Shown here one piece after another: positions 24,901 to 39,900 of a stretch of DNA of 64,000 nt. Every line of letters starts with the position of its first letter. The stretch's first letter is position 1. The position numbers and the translations under genes were made by a program. Below the pieces are notes generated by a model. It was not told the DNA's origin, ran no database searches, and saw nothing but the letters and a program-made list of their open reading frames with translations. This DNA comes from Rhyzopertha dominica (Eukaryota > Arthropoda > Insecta > Coleoptera > Bostrichidae), in contig QCXZ01000137.1 of the NCBI GenBank assembly GCA_025024175.1, positions 5,952,001-6,016,000 of the forward strand. The letters run 5' to 3'.

Positions 24901-27900
24901 AATAGACAATCGGGTAGAGCAGTTAAAAAAGGATACGAAAACATGTTGCAGGAATAAATTCAAATAAAGACAACTGACTATTTACTTAAAAGAAGATTAT
25001 AGTCTTACAGTACGAAAGAAAAGGTAAAAAACTAAATCTTTTGGAACATTTGTAAGTTAAAAAAAAGAAATAACGTTTGCCAAATACACCAAAATAGATT
25101 CCTATATCCAATAGTCCTTTGGTGCTATCGAAGAATTTTACATATAAACCTATAAACCCTGTAAAATGACGAACGTGGAAAACATTCTATACACCAGAGT
25201 TCAGTATTATTCGAAACTCTTTGAAAATCGTCAAAACGATCGTCAGAACTATCTGACAAAATACGTGAAGCAAAACACACACAAACACAGCTAGTTTCCA
25301 AGTTATTTAACTAATTGAACCATTACCTAATGTCAAATTATACCTTGGCTTCTTGTCATGGTTTAAGCTAAGCGGGTTTTACTTACATCTGACTAGTGTT
25401 ACACACATTTTCATTAAATACGCCATTGAGCTATCGGTAAGCAAACACGAATCATGGAAAACACAACTATTACGCTTCAAGGTGGTCAATGTATGCACTG
25501 CGTGTCATGGGAGTACACAACAGAGTTATTCTGAAGTGGGACACCAAGGGATTCAAGGCAATAAGAGAGCAGATCTACTAGAATAAGGAAGAACTGAAGA
25601 AACCTCAGCAAGCCTGAGCCTATCGGTGTCATTACAGTCTGCACGGTGAGAAATCAAAAAAAACTACTAAGAAAAGAGCATATGCTTTACAGTTACAGAT
25701 TTGCTTTAATTAAGCAAAGCTCATCAGTATTTGGACTATTTTATGACACATTGTTGTTTAAAGAAACACATCTATAGAGCTGGTATAGCAATGATGCTAC
25801 ATGTTGAATGCCCAGAACTAACGAAGAGAAAGAGAAGACAAAAGTTTCTTTGGAGTACCATTTACAGAACATGAGAAGACTGCATAAGTACCCATTGATG
25901 TATTGAGCATACAGCATTGATGGGGAGAGATTGGGAGAACAATAAGTCGTAGCTCTTCAGTGCGGTAGGGTCTCGGCACCAAACCCCATAAAATAATGGT
26001 GATAATGATACACAAAAAACTAAATAATTACAGAAAAAACCCTTACATACATGTATGTGAATGGTTTTTCTAATTAAAACAATAAATATTACATACGGAT
26101 AGGTTGTTATTTTTTGATCAACGACATCTGGAGCAAATAGTGCCTGAAATATGGGGCAGTGTGTAGTTCTTTTTTAAATGACTATAAGATTACAAAATGT
26201 TTTTACCACCCAAAATAGTCACTCTTTGGCGATGTGTTTCTTTACACCTAATGTGGATTTTGGTTTAGGGTTCAGGTTATTCAGCTAACCCTAAGATTAC
26301 CATGAGCTAGTTCATAATGAATTTGGGATTATATTTATCCTCATTTTGCAACTCAATTAAAGCCCACTAATATAAGGGATGACAAAGAGATTGATGTATT
26401 TTGTTTCAATTCATGTGAGACTCTTCCCAATTATTGGATAACTTCAGGCCTACAGCAATCGCTCTTTGGAAGCAATTTTTCAACATTCCATTGTTTATTT
26501 AAGCGTAAAATAATGAACTTCTTTAAATGGGGGTTTGACACTATATTTGTGGCTTACCCTTGACAAATAAGGGCGGAAAACATATAGATATATCTATTTC
26601 TTTTAATTCCATGTATAATATACCGTTATTTTCATTACTATTATAAAAACGAATTAGCTAATTACCGATAACATATCCCAGGCAAAAAGCCACGTCTCCT
26701 ATGGCGTAAACGCTACCATAGACAGCGCTGTGTCGGATGTCCACCAGGAAGCCCAGTTCCGGCATCATGGAGCTATCGACCATACCTATGGCGAAGCCCA
26801 GGCCGGCGTTCGGCATGATCAAGTCCGACATTCTGGTTGCGAGTGGTATCTGCAACAAAAATGCAAAAGTCGATCAACGCGTGTTGCGTAAGGCCCGATT
26901 ACATCTAGTGAGAGAAATTGCTGGCTGAACTTAACCCATATATCCATTCATTATACGAATGCGGTGGCGTACGAAGAAATTCCATCATGTTTCGGAACCC
27001 TCAAAAGTTCCGAAATTGGACGGATTTTTCGATGGTCGATTTAAGCGTTTAGTTGTGTGTTAAGCGGTTAGAACGAGTTAAAATGGTCAACCTCAACCAT
27101 GAAAAAAGAGTGGTGCTTTCGGCCGTGAATGGCGGATACAGTGCCTGATATAAATGTTATAAAAAATACAAACCATGAACGAACAAAAGAAATTAATTTT
27201 GATACAAATAAAACAATGAAAACTGTCTAAATTTAAAGCAATCATGCGGGTAGGTTGCGCAGTTGTCACCAATATTTGCATTGAAACTAAGTAAACGATT
27301 TAAAATGGGTTAGTTAAAATTTTGAATTTCATTTAAAACTAACACTTACGTCATTTAAAAGTTTGTTAAACTCTTACCTTTCTAAAACCTTTGATTTTGA
27401 TGATATGTTGTGAAACTGTAAATTTTTTATACACTATGCGTCAAAATTAACGCACCATTACGAATTGACTACAATTTTAAAACGGATTTTCTCACGAACG
27501 GGTAATCGAATTTTGATAATTTTTGGTTTCAATTGTAGCTTCATTTCTCAGCATTGATGTTGTTTAATTTTCATTCAAATTTCGGTGTTCACTATCTACA
27601 GGGTGTTTAGCCGAGGATACTTTTTTCCCGCAACATTTACAATTTTTCATGGATGAACCAGCTACAACTGCAGGTATGAATTAGAATTAAATTGTAGCCC
27701 CATTTTTCCTGAACATCATCTTTTTTGATTCACTCCAATATGTTTGTTATTTATTAATGGAGATACACAGATTTAAAGTATACCAGTTATTTATGAAAAT
27801 TTAAGAAGCATACAACAATGCTAGATTGACTTGTACTTAGTATCTCTAGTTATAAAAAATATTTATAATATTAAAAGTTCAAATGATACCTCTTGAAGAT

Positions 27901-30900
27901 GTCTGAGTCTGTTTGAGTACCTTTCTTTATAAATCCACAAAGTACACAAACTGTTTATTAATAATTCTAAAAAAAATAAAAGCGGTATCCGATATTTGTT
28001 TTGTTTCATTTGTTTTCGGCAGTGAATGGTAACACTATACTTTCACTATTTGAAGTTATTATTAAAATCAAAATAATAAGAAGCAATGTGCGTAATAAGT
28101 TTTACACAAATAGTAAATAAATGTATAGACAAGCAGGGTCAAGTTGATGTGGTTCTCACTGACTTAGAAAAAGACAGAGTTGACCACGATATTATGTTAA
28201 ACAAGTTACATTCATTAGGATTATCGCGGGAACTCTTGCTGCTTGTAGCGTTGTCTGAATAATATTATTCTTATTATTACTTAAAAAACAGATACCATTA
28301 TGTAGCTTTTAAAGGTGAAGCGTCTGAACTGTATGTAGCAAGATCAGGTGTTCCTCAGGGACCGAATCTTGGGCCTTTGTTATTTCTCTGCTTAATAAAC
28401 GATTTGCCAAGTGTTATTCAATACTCGCATTGTCTCCTATTCGCCGATGATTTTAAGATATTTAAGGAAATTAACACGGTAGCTGACTGCGAATTGCTAC
28501 AAAAAGACTTAAATAATGTCCACAATTCGTCGCTCAAAAACAAACTTTCATTCAATATTGCCAAGTGTTTTACGTTCACTTTTAGCAGAAGATTTCATGT
28601 AATCCCTTACCCCTACAAAATCAGTTCTACTTTACTACCATCAAAAGATGAAATCACAGATCTTGGCGTAACTTTTGATAAAAAAAACTAACATTTAAAG
28701 CTCACGTAAATGCGACAGTTGCCAAAGCGTATAAAATGACGGGCTTTATAGTCAGGAATTTAGCGCAATTTAGGAACATCAACACCCTTAAGCATCTATA
28801 TAGGGTATGTGTGCAAAGTCTGGTGGAATACTGTGGAATAGTCTGGTTTCCATTATATGCAGTTTATAAAGATGCACTTGAAAAAATGCAAAAGAAATGT
28901 TTGCGATATCTGTACTACAAGAAATACGGAATAGAGGGTATGTATATATAACACACACAGTCTTATTAAGGGAGTTTGACTTACTAAAATTTGAGGGTAG
29001 AAAGCTTGTCCGGTGCTTTATTTATCTATAAACTCTTAAATAATAATGTTAGTTGTCCAATTATATTAAACAAATTGCAATTTCTAGTACCACAGTATTC
29101 TGGACGGCTTCGTGACACGTTTTATGTTAAAAAGCCCCATACAAATATTGGGAAAGGATCACCAGTAACCATTATGTGTAGTTTTGTTAATAGTATTAAA
29201 AAGTTAGATCTGTTTTGTTTTAAATTTAAAGCTTATAAGAGATTCGTCTTGGAATATGTGCAATGTGGAGGATTTTAGCGTACCTATATTTATTTTGTGA
29301 CTTGTATTTCGTAATTTGTATTTTTGTCTTTAGTTTTTGTGCTTTACTTTTGAGCCATTTGTTATTACTTTTTTCCAATGTTTCTATGTGTCAACCTGGC
29401 TGTTGAGAGAATGTACATTCATGTTTTTTTTTTGTATTACTGTCTCGTGTCTACAATCTATAATTGGGCATACACCCCTGTTGATTGTATAATAATATTA
29501 ATAATAATAATATTATTATAATATGCGTAAAAAGTGTACGATACATGCAGAATTATGCATGTTTGAAGTTATCCAACTTAGGTAACTGTATTTAGAGCAC
29601 ATTGTAGAACTCATTTCAGCTTTGTTCAAACCGCAATATTATAGCGTCATATTCCTNGCTCATTTTGCTTAAAGGCTGCAAGCGAGTGATTTTAGGCTAT
29701 AAATTATTTACTAGCATATTACAATTAAGTGGGNANTCCGANAAAGTAATGCCATGCATTTCTGATAATACCAAGGGAGATTACAGTCAGGCTAAATATT
29801 TTCCTTCAATAATGCACCTAAGTATGTACAAGTTATAACATAACCAATTACCACGGAGTGCTACTACCTGTATCAGAAGTATAATAATAGTGGTCAATAT
29901 ATATTTTTTCTAAATCTAAATGTAAGATTGACCTTTATAAAGAAAATTAGGAGAGAGTGAAGTTTGGAAGTAAAGAAATATGAAAAAAAGAAAATAAGAA
30001 ACCAAAATATTGCGTAATGTAGCTGCATATCACCAATTCAGCTTTGAAGCATTGCAAGATAGCTCCTGATTCGAAAATCACAGTAATAGTGTGCTAATAC
30101 TTGATAAACTGTCAAAAACCAATACAAATAATGAAATAGTCTCAGTTCTGCTCTGTAAATTCGCAACATAGCGAAACTGACCCATTGTACTCTATGCAAC
30201 ACAGATGTTAAAAATACTAACAACGGAGACTGCATTATCATCAGACTCATCAAAAAAACGTTATAATTAATTGTCGATACAGTTTACGCTTTACTCGCTC
30301 AGCACCGTATTTTCTCCGACCTTTTTATAATTTTCGTAACAAATTCTGCAACTGTTAATTATTTATAACAAATTTCTGCACACCACCAATTTCTTTGCTG
30401 ACCCACATTGGTTGTTTTTGGGCTAATCGTCGACATCGCTAAGCAATTACACAAAACTGGTCCGCGGCTTTTACATTTTATTTCACACATGCCATGTTTT
30501 TGTGAGTTTCAAGTTTAATTAAACCGCATTTGCAGTGTTTCACAAGTAAATCTCATTAGGAAACTATAATGCTAAATTAATGGGTAAGTAAGTGAACAAG
30601 TAATTTTAACAATTACGTTACGTTAATATAGAAGAAGCTACAGTGTTACTAGAGAAACCCTGGTCTACAAAATAATCTTTTTTCTTGTTATGCCAAATTA
30701 TGCTTAATTCTATAATCAATTCATTGTTATAAGCCGAACATTCATACCAATTTTTAGCTCTATGCGAATTTTTATACTCTTGCATGCCTAATTGACCAGA
30801 CTATATAATCCTATATATATATAATCCTATAAATTAATACTTACACAAATGAGACATATTCCTATGATGACTAATCCTAACAGTGCCGCTAACCAACGCC

Positions 30901-33900
30901 CTATACGATGTCCTAAGGGCCCGAACAGGTTCGTTCCAATAAGATAAGAAATGCTAGCTGGCAAAAACGTTACGCCTTGTTCCCAACGTTCGGCCTTCAT
31001 AGTGTCCATCATCCATATCGGCAAGGAGGGTTCTAGCATCGCAATTCCCATGTTCGCAAATGTTATGGCACCTGATAAGAAAGTGTCAGTGTTATAGAAG
31101 AACACTTTAGCAATAACTACAATGATGCTACTACTTTAGTGACGTGAATTATATGTGGTTTCTATAAATGATTCATGCATCCAGGGCGCATATGGAAATT
31201 ATCGATTAAATAATTTGCCGCCTCTCAGGAAAGTGACGTGTACTTGTCATCTATCGATTTTTGAATTATTTGATATATTTTAACATTAGAAAACGCCTGG
31301 GAGTGTGTATTTTTAAGATATTCTGTAGTGCTTTGTGGGATAATTAATTTTAAGGTTGCAGAAAGCTTTCATTTCGGAGCTGTGGGTGTGGGGTGACATT
31401 GATCTGCAACCTTCACTACTATCGCCGTGCATATTGTAGCTTGGCAGCAGTTACAAAGAGGCGGCACAAAGAATTCAGAAATCAACGCCGCTTGCGTTGC
31501 ATGAATCATTTATATAAACCCTGTACTAAACAAGTCTAGTTCAAGTACCGAAATTCAAATGCAAACAATTTTACAACTTTCTAACCTATNAGGGTATTGG
31601 AATAACGAACATAGTTATAAACATTATAAAAACAATATAAAATCAAGCTCAAATTATTAATAATATTTGCTAGCTCAACAAAAATAATGTTAGAGAAAAG
31701 ACAAACCCAAATACAACGCAAAAAATTTTTTCATTCTACCTAACTGAAAAAAAGTAACAAAGATGAATAATGTTTCACGCAATTTTGTTACTAAAAAGTG
31801 CTGAAAGTATATTTTGAAATTATGCAAGGTATCAAATATCTAAAATCTGTTAGGTAGCTTGGAAACAAGCTGATTGAACGTATGTGCTTTGTTCAGTTTT
31901 TTACCTTTCCTTTCGCAATGCAAAATTTTGACGTCGTTTTCATCTAAGTGATGGTTATTTCTTATGCATTGGTCAGCAAAACCTCTTGTGCTTTTGTTTG
32001 AATTTATATTCGAAACGTGTTCTTTAATTCTGTTTTTAATAGCTCTACCTGATTGTCCTTATTGGATTTTGGCTTATTGTTAACTAGAAATTTGCATAGA
32101 TCAAAGTTATTTTACGTTCAATGACACATTCTACAAACAAGACGATGGACTGCCAATGGATTCACCTTTATCTCCAGTTTTGGCCGAAATTTTCATGTCA
32201 AATTTCGAAGAAAAGCTTTTTGCAAAGAAAATGAAATTATTAAAAATGTATTATTCTGGACTAGATATGTTGATGATATTTTTTGTATTTGGACGGGAAC
32301 TGACAGGCAGTTGGATGTATTCTTAAAATTCTTAAATACAATAAATAAATAAATAATTAAAAAGATTCAATTTACCCTAGAAAAAGAAAAGGATGGATTT
32401 CTTCATTTTCTGGACTTACCATGTCTGTAAAAAATAGTAAAATAGACTTTGAAATTTATAGAAAACCAACACAGTCAGATGTTACAATCCCTGCTTCTTC
32501 AAATCAATCGTTACAGATTAAGCATTCCGTGTTTTATAGTTTAATAAACAGACTAATAAATATACCACTTAGAAAAGAAAGTTTCGAAAAAGAATTGACG
32601 ACAATTAAACAAATAGCCTTTAACAATGGATACGACACATAAATTGTGGACCAAATACTTAAAAAGCAAAATAAAATTAGAATACAAAGAATGCTGTACA
32701 ATGCTAACATCAATGAAAAAGAACATATTTTTGCCGCAATAAATTTTGTCAAAGGAGTTAGTGTTTGTGTTAAAAATAGGCTGAATAGACTCGGAATAAA
32801 AGCAATAGAGGTTAATAAGTGCAATTTGGGAGGTCTTCTAGTTAACAATAAACCAAAATCCAATAAACTAAACAAAAACGGCATTTACCAAATAAAATGC
32901 ATGCAATGTGACATGATATATATAGGACAAAACAGAATTAAAGAACACGTTTCGAATATAAATTCAAACAAAAGCACAACAGGTTTTGCTGGCCATTGCA
33001 TAAGAAATAACCATCACTTAGATGAAAACGACGTCAAAATTTTGCATTGCGAAAGGAAAGGTAAAAACTGAACCTTTTAGAACTTTTGGAAATTAAAAAA
33101 GCTCAGCATCAGAAAAAACATTTGGCAAATACACAAATAGAAATTCCCACGTCCAGTACGCCTTTGATATTGCCGAAATTATAAAGTCGACCTTCAAACC
33201 CAAGCGAGAGATTTTACAACTGTATTTTACAAGCCCTGTAAAAAAGGGGATACAAACAAAATTCTGCACATCTGAGTTTAGTATAACGCTGTTATCTCTT
33301 TGACAATGACCGTTCTAGGTCGAAACGATCGTCAGAGTTATCTGATAAATCAAGTGAGACAAAGCACATACGTTCAATCAGCTTGTTTCCAAGCTACCTA
33401 ATTGAATCCATTCAACATATCTAAAATCTGGTTATTACACCTAAAAAAGATAAAATGCAGTTTCCGTGATTTTTATAATAAATAACAAAAGTTGTTGTAG
33501 ATATGGATACAAAAAAAGAACAATCTTTTGTACAGCAACGTTTTCAAAACAATTAAACGTGTTATTGAGAAGTATAGTTGTGGGAAAACATCTATGAAAT
33601 TCATTATAATAGCTATTTGTGAAGTGCACAATCAGTTCTAATCGAATCTTAGAGCAAATCAAAGCATATTTTACAAGATGTGGCGCCCTGTAGAATAACA
33701 ATTCAAGAATTTTATGCTTTGAAATTTAAAATTTTAACAATTTAACCCTTTTGAAAAAGAATTTGAATTTAATATTACGTTCCTCGTGCTACTTATTAGT
33801 TTTTTGAAAGCAACATATATTTTCTAATAGATACACAAAAGAGTATTAGGCATACATAAGGTGGTCAGATTGGTTTAAATAAAAGTATGAGGGGATATAG

Positions 33901-36900
33901 TACAAATCACGACTATGAGATGCTGTATCACTTACTACATACAGTATTTTTTGTGGAAAACAAGAAATAAACGTATATGAGAGACAAATGCTATTTCTAT
34001 AGTTGTATCCAAAAATCCAAAGATAAGCAGGTCAAAATATTTAATTGTATGATGTCAGTGCTGACTATATGCATACAAGTTTAGCGAATTATTAAGTCAA
34101 AATTGTGTTAATTTCGACTATATGTTCTACCCATGATAAATTTCTGATCGATACTCACTTATTTATCATAAGATATGTACATAAGCGTAGCATTAGTTAT
34201 ACAAATAATACTCTATTTGAAAGACAATACCTGTATAGTTAAAACGTTTAGGAGATCGTCATTTTTTACTGAGTGTTCGTATAATTTATTTCTTATTATA
34301 AAATATAATTATAACATCTGGCAACCCTATGGATACACGACTACACTGAACCTACCTGCAGCTACAAGTATGTAAGGATCCGTAATCAAAGACTTCAACG
34401 ATGGTGGCTCCGTGTCCTGTCGAACTACGGTAGGTTGCAGCATCAGTAGTTGGAGTACTGCAGAACAATTACATTTGAAAGGATCAATATGAAATCCACT
34501 TTCAGCTTTTTCCCAGCTTCTTTGATGTTTCATTTTAAGCCGGCTATACGTTCACAAAAGTCAATTACGAAGCTTTCATCAGGTTATTTAAAGTTGCGAC
34601 TACTAGATGTAACGCTGGAAATCCGTTTAAGCCGAGATTAAAGGGGGCTAAATATATCAATGTTTGGGAGCGGAACGACCATATTAACGAACTATATGTG
34701 ATTTAAAAGTATCAAGCTATGAAACCTCGGATACGTGTTTAAAATTAGAAGAATAAATGTTGTATTCACATACAATTTAGTTTTTTTGACACACTTTTTT
34801 AAATCGTGCTTAGAGCCGTTTGCCACTATACTTATTTAAGTATTGTAATAAGTTCTTAAAATTATTATACCGGAAATTAGATGCGCGCGCCGTTTCAATA
34901 CAAGAAATAAGCGTAGGGTTTTGTTCTCAATTTGCCATTACAAATTCTTTTCAGTAAGTATTTTAATACGTACGCGTACGCCCTTTTGTAGTTCTAATCG
35001 ATATTTTCTCAACCTAAGGCTAATCTAACCGTAATTTATTAAATTCCGTCTTTATACAATAGCAAATGCAACGTAAGGTCTATTCTACTGCTAGAGAAAA
35101 GTAGACCTTAGATGTAACCCACTCATAAACAATTACTTTTACTGTTGTTTGTGTTTGTGGTCACCCTGAATTACCACAATTTGAATTTAGAAGTGAAAAA
35201 AATGTCAGTTGACTGAAAAAACTATTAAATGCATCAGCGTTGATGAATGAATGAATGAATGTTCATGGCTTCTTAAATGTGCTGAAAGAAAAGCTGCTAA
35301 TAGAAGATCCAGCAGCATAACAAAATAGGGAAAAAAGGTACACAATTCCGTGAAAGCATTCATTCCGTTTCATTTACAAAAGCATGACAACACACCACGT
35401 TCCCGGGGTTGTCAAAAGTTTACTCACACCAATATACATATTTTAAGAGACCTAAAACTGCTTTTCATGTTGATGTATTAATTAGCTGGTAGTAGGAAGT
35501 CAGCCCAAAATAACAGATAGCCCCTATTCAAAAGTTTATTTCTCCGATATCAGTACAAAAGCTGCCTAATCTCACAACCCTGCTTATTTCGTAGGTTCGA
35601 AAGTAGGTTCTATGAACGTTTTGTTTATAAAAACAGGTTAGTGCGCATTTTAACACGAATTTTAAGAATTTATTTCAATACTTAAATAAGTATAGTGGCA
35701 CACGGCTCTTATATGAGAAATTATAATATAGTCTTTAGTAATAGTAATACATCTAATAGTTTTAACTTTTACTTAAAATGTATGGTATGTAGGAAACGGT
35801 AAGGGATACGAAGTTAGTTAAATGATGGAAAATTTGCATATTTTCATGGAATTTAAGGTTCTGGGACATTTGTTTGGATATCTTGCTTAATTTTTGAAAT
35901 TTGTGCATTTATTTAATTTTGGTTTTATTATTTAACGGGATGGTAATAATTTTATAGGCATTTACACAAGACTATACAAACTTTCAAACAATAGATGCCT
36001 GTGTTTTGTTGTCCTACTTTTTATTTTCCTATGGCTGCCGCATTGGACTTTTACGCTACAAGATTGGCTAATTCTTTAGACTGAACACTTAGCCACATTT
36101 AATCCTGATTATTTCACACATCTTTACAATGGAATCTATATCTTCCGAGATGCCAATAGTGGCCATCTGAAGTCATGGGAATTCTGAATCAAGATTGAAG
36201 TAGTAGACTGCTTTTTTTATGTTTTAATCATTGATTCTTAATTTTTTCCAATTCATTTCGAATATAAAAAATGGATACCTCTCAGACATGAAAGTCTAGC
36301 GAGATGCGCGCATACTTACATCCGTCTCCGAGAGCCAGGGCCGAAAGAACGAGGAAGGGTGCCGATTTTCCAACGAATTCGTACATAAAACCGCCGAAGG
36401 GCGGCCCAATGAGGACGCCGAGCGCCAGGCCACCGAGCGCGATGCCCATGGCATTTCCTCTCTCCTTGTCATCCGGGTAGCGCTCAGCCAGCATCCCCAT
36501 CCCCGACACGCTGGAACAGGAAGAACCGACTCCTTGCAGCGCTCTGGCCAAGAACAAAACGCTGTAGCTCCGACCAAACGCAAATACTGCAAACATCGTA
36601 TTTATTTAGATGAGTTGGTTGTATTTTAGGCGTAAATGGTCATGCATAATCATCCGAACAAAATTTATGTGCTTTCAAATAGGGGATACTTATAACCTCC
36701 CTGATTATTATGGAATTTATGCCCTTCTCATTAAGAATTGTTACACTTCCAGCGAGTGTTTCCTACCATGTTATTCTAGGTTTTTCACTTTTTCTTAAAT
36801 TAGGTGAAGCTATACAGGATGTTTCACGAATGATAATGACCCTGACGAAATTGAAAATGCAACCCAAAATACATTTGCAGAGGTAACATTGATAATTGTT

Positions 36901-39900
36901 CATCGTCTTAAAAATATAAAATGTAGAGAGCTGTATAAATTCGTAAATTTTGACATAAACTTCAATCATTTGCTTTAAGTAATTTCGGTATTGTAAAACA
37001 AATTTTATTTTTGAAAAATGTTTATTCAATAACATTAATGTAGTAAATGCTCAAAATGTCGCCCTCCGCTGTTTTCACAAGCTTGAACTCGTGCCCACAA
37101 CGATCTTTTAACACGCATTAACATTTCTGGAGTGATGGATCTACATGCATCACGTATTTTATTTTCTAGATGTTCTACACTTTCAATTGGTGTTTGGTAT
37201 ACTTGCTCTTTTACCATTCCCCACAGAAAAAAAAATCCAAAGGAGTAAGGTCCGGGCTTCTCGGTGGGCAAGGATTAATTGAATCTCTTCCTATCCATCG
37301 GTTAGGCAAAACCAAATCAAGATGATTTCGCACCATTCTATGATAATGCGCAGGTGCCCCATCTTGTTGGAACCATAGATCTTGTCTTACTTGTAAATTT
37401 ACATTTTGGAGAAGTACCAGTAAAATGTTTCTTAAAAAACATTAAAAGTATTGCCGTTTAAACTATTGTGAAAAAAATAAGGCCCGACAATTTGTTTCCC
37501 CAATATTTCGCACCAGACATTGGTCGAGTAGATAGTTTGAAACTGTCCTCGAATCCAACGTGGATTTTCTTGCGCATAATAATGCATGTTATGTTTGTTA
37601 ACTCCACCATTATTAGAAAATCTTGCTTCATCTGAGAAGCAAATGTTGTCATAAAATCTCACATTCAAATTTTGGTGTTGCCGAAAAAAGTTACAAAAAG
37701 CCAGTCTTTTAGGATAATCTGTCTCCTTTAAGGCCTGAACCAATTGGAAGTGATACGGATAAAATTGATTGCCTTTAATTATTCTACCCTTTGACTAATA
37801 TGAGGAATTTCGTTAATCATTTCCAATACTCTAATTTCATTGTCAGGGCCTGTTGCATTTCTTTCTCTTGACTTTTTCAGGGGTGGCCAGTTTGTCCTAA
37901 AATTTAATTCAAGGCTCTTGAAAATTGTATCGGCAGGAGCTCTTTGGAAAATGTTGTGTGTATAAACGGGTAGCAGCGGAAGCATTTTTCTTGCATTCAC
38001 CATAAATCAAAATCATATGTGTTTTTTCATCATTTGAATACATTTTGACTTTTAATAAATACAGTGACAGGAACCATAGCGCATAGCCGTCATGGATTCC
38101 CAGTTTATTTTTAAAATAATACCATTATGTAAAATAACCACATTGGCTATGAGAAAATATTTTGGGTTGCATTTTTAAGTTCGTCAGGGTCATTATCATT
38201 CGTAAAATATGCTGCATATCTGTTTACATTGTTTGTTAATTTTTTAAATAAATAAATAAATAAATGTATTTGTTCTTGAAACAATTGATGCTTCACACAA
38301 GTCAAAAACAGGTAATTTGCATAAATATTATANAAATAATGTAAATTATTACACATATTTAAAATAAGCTTAAAATTCATCGATGGAGTAGGTGTTTACT
38401 AATCTCTGATTGCCTCTTTTTAAAACGATTTAACGCTAAGGACCTAATTTCTGCTGGCAAAAGGGTATGAAATGTTACACAGTAATAATTTGTGCTGTTT
38501 CTAGTTCTTTTTCACTGGAGAAAATTTTGGACCAATAAATCACGTTGTCTGGGGACATAGTCATGATTGGGAAATTTATATTCATCGATATGGGATCTAA
38601 TGTAGAGAATGCACTGAAAAATGTAGGTGCAAAGTACACCGAGAGTTCTAGAATCTTTAAAATTTTGACTACATTCATCCCTAAAGCCTAACCCAGATAT
38701 GATTCAAATACACTTCCTTTGAAATTTAAATAATTTTATTAAGTGAGAAGAATGACCACACGCTAAAATGGCATAAGAAATTGAACTGTGAATGGTAGCA
38801 AGACATGTAGTTATTAACGTTTTTGCATTGCCTGGATTTTGTAGTTACCTAATCATAAAAAGTGTACCCGAAAGCTTGCTCAATATATATGTACTGTATA
38901 TAAGGTTCCTAAGTCATATGAGCATCAAGATAGACCCCTAAGAATTTAACTGATTTATTATCAGGTTTATTTTACACCAATATCTTTCAGTGTATAATAC
39001 TTTGTGTTTTATCATTGTTAACAACAAGACGGTTAGAGATAAACCAAACGCTAATAACCGACTACAGTTCGGACGATTCTTCGTTGAGTTCATTTAAGGT
39101 ATCTTTGATCCATTTACCGATGCCAGCAAACAAAATAAGATTCACCGAATTGACTACAACTGGCAAATCGTTAATAAATATACAAATCCTTGGGGGCACG
39201 TCAAAGTTGACTGGTAGTGTTGAAGACATTTGCTAACTAAAAGAAACCAACTGTTTATCATAAGGTGTTAATTGCTAAAGTTGTTGACAAATTGCTTCTA
39301 AATCCAAACTGATAAGGAGTAAAGATTTTAGATTTTTTAAAATAATCATTAAGTTGACGTTTTAGAAGAATTTCAAATACCTTGTCCAAAGGCCAAAGGC
39401 TTTGATTATTGGGATTGTTTATATCGCCCTTTTTATGCATTGGCACGACTTTAGAAACCTTTTATATGTCAGAAAACTGATTATTTGATATACATCGATT
39501 TATTATTTTAGTTAGGGGAAAGATAATAAGATTTAACAACGTCTTAAGAATCTGAGTGTTTATACCGTTTGCATCTCTACTTTTAGAATTATTTAAATTA
39601 TATATTGCTTCCTGGAATCATTAAATGAAACTTGTTTAAATGAACAATAATCATTACGAATAGACGTAAGATGTTTCTTGCAAGCAATCTCTGACTTACT
39701 GATACTTTCTTTGTGACATAAGACATATGTTGTTTTTATTATACTTGATGGCTTCCCACATGACCCTTTGTTTGCTGTTTGCAGTTGAGATATAGTTATC
39801 ATAAAAAATTTATTTGACATTGCATAATTCTTTGCAATAAAGCTTTTTGCATGATTTAACCACATTCAAATTAATCAAACTGTTATTGAGTCAGCCATGA

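Noticed and set aside
29734..29742. Cluster of ambiguous bases
   Set aside because: Assembly uncertainty, not biology.
32534..32884. Hydrophobic minus-strand frame of 116 codons resembling a membrane protein
   Set aside because: It is the antisense of the Penelope-like copy C coding sequence; AT-rich coding strands often give hydrophobic antisense frames.
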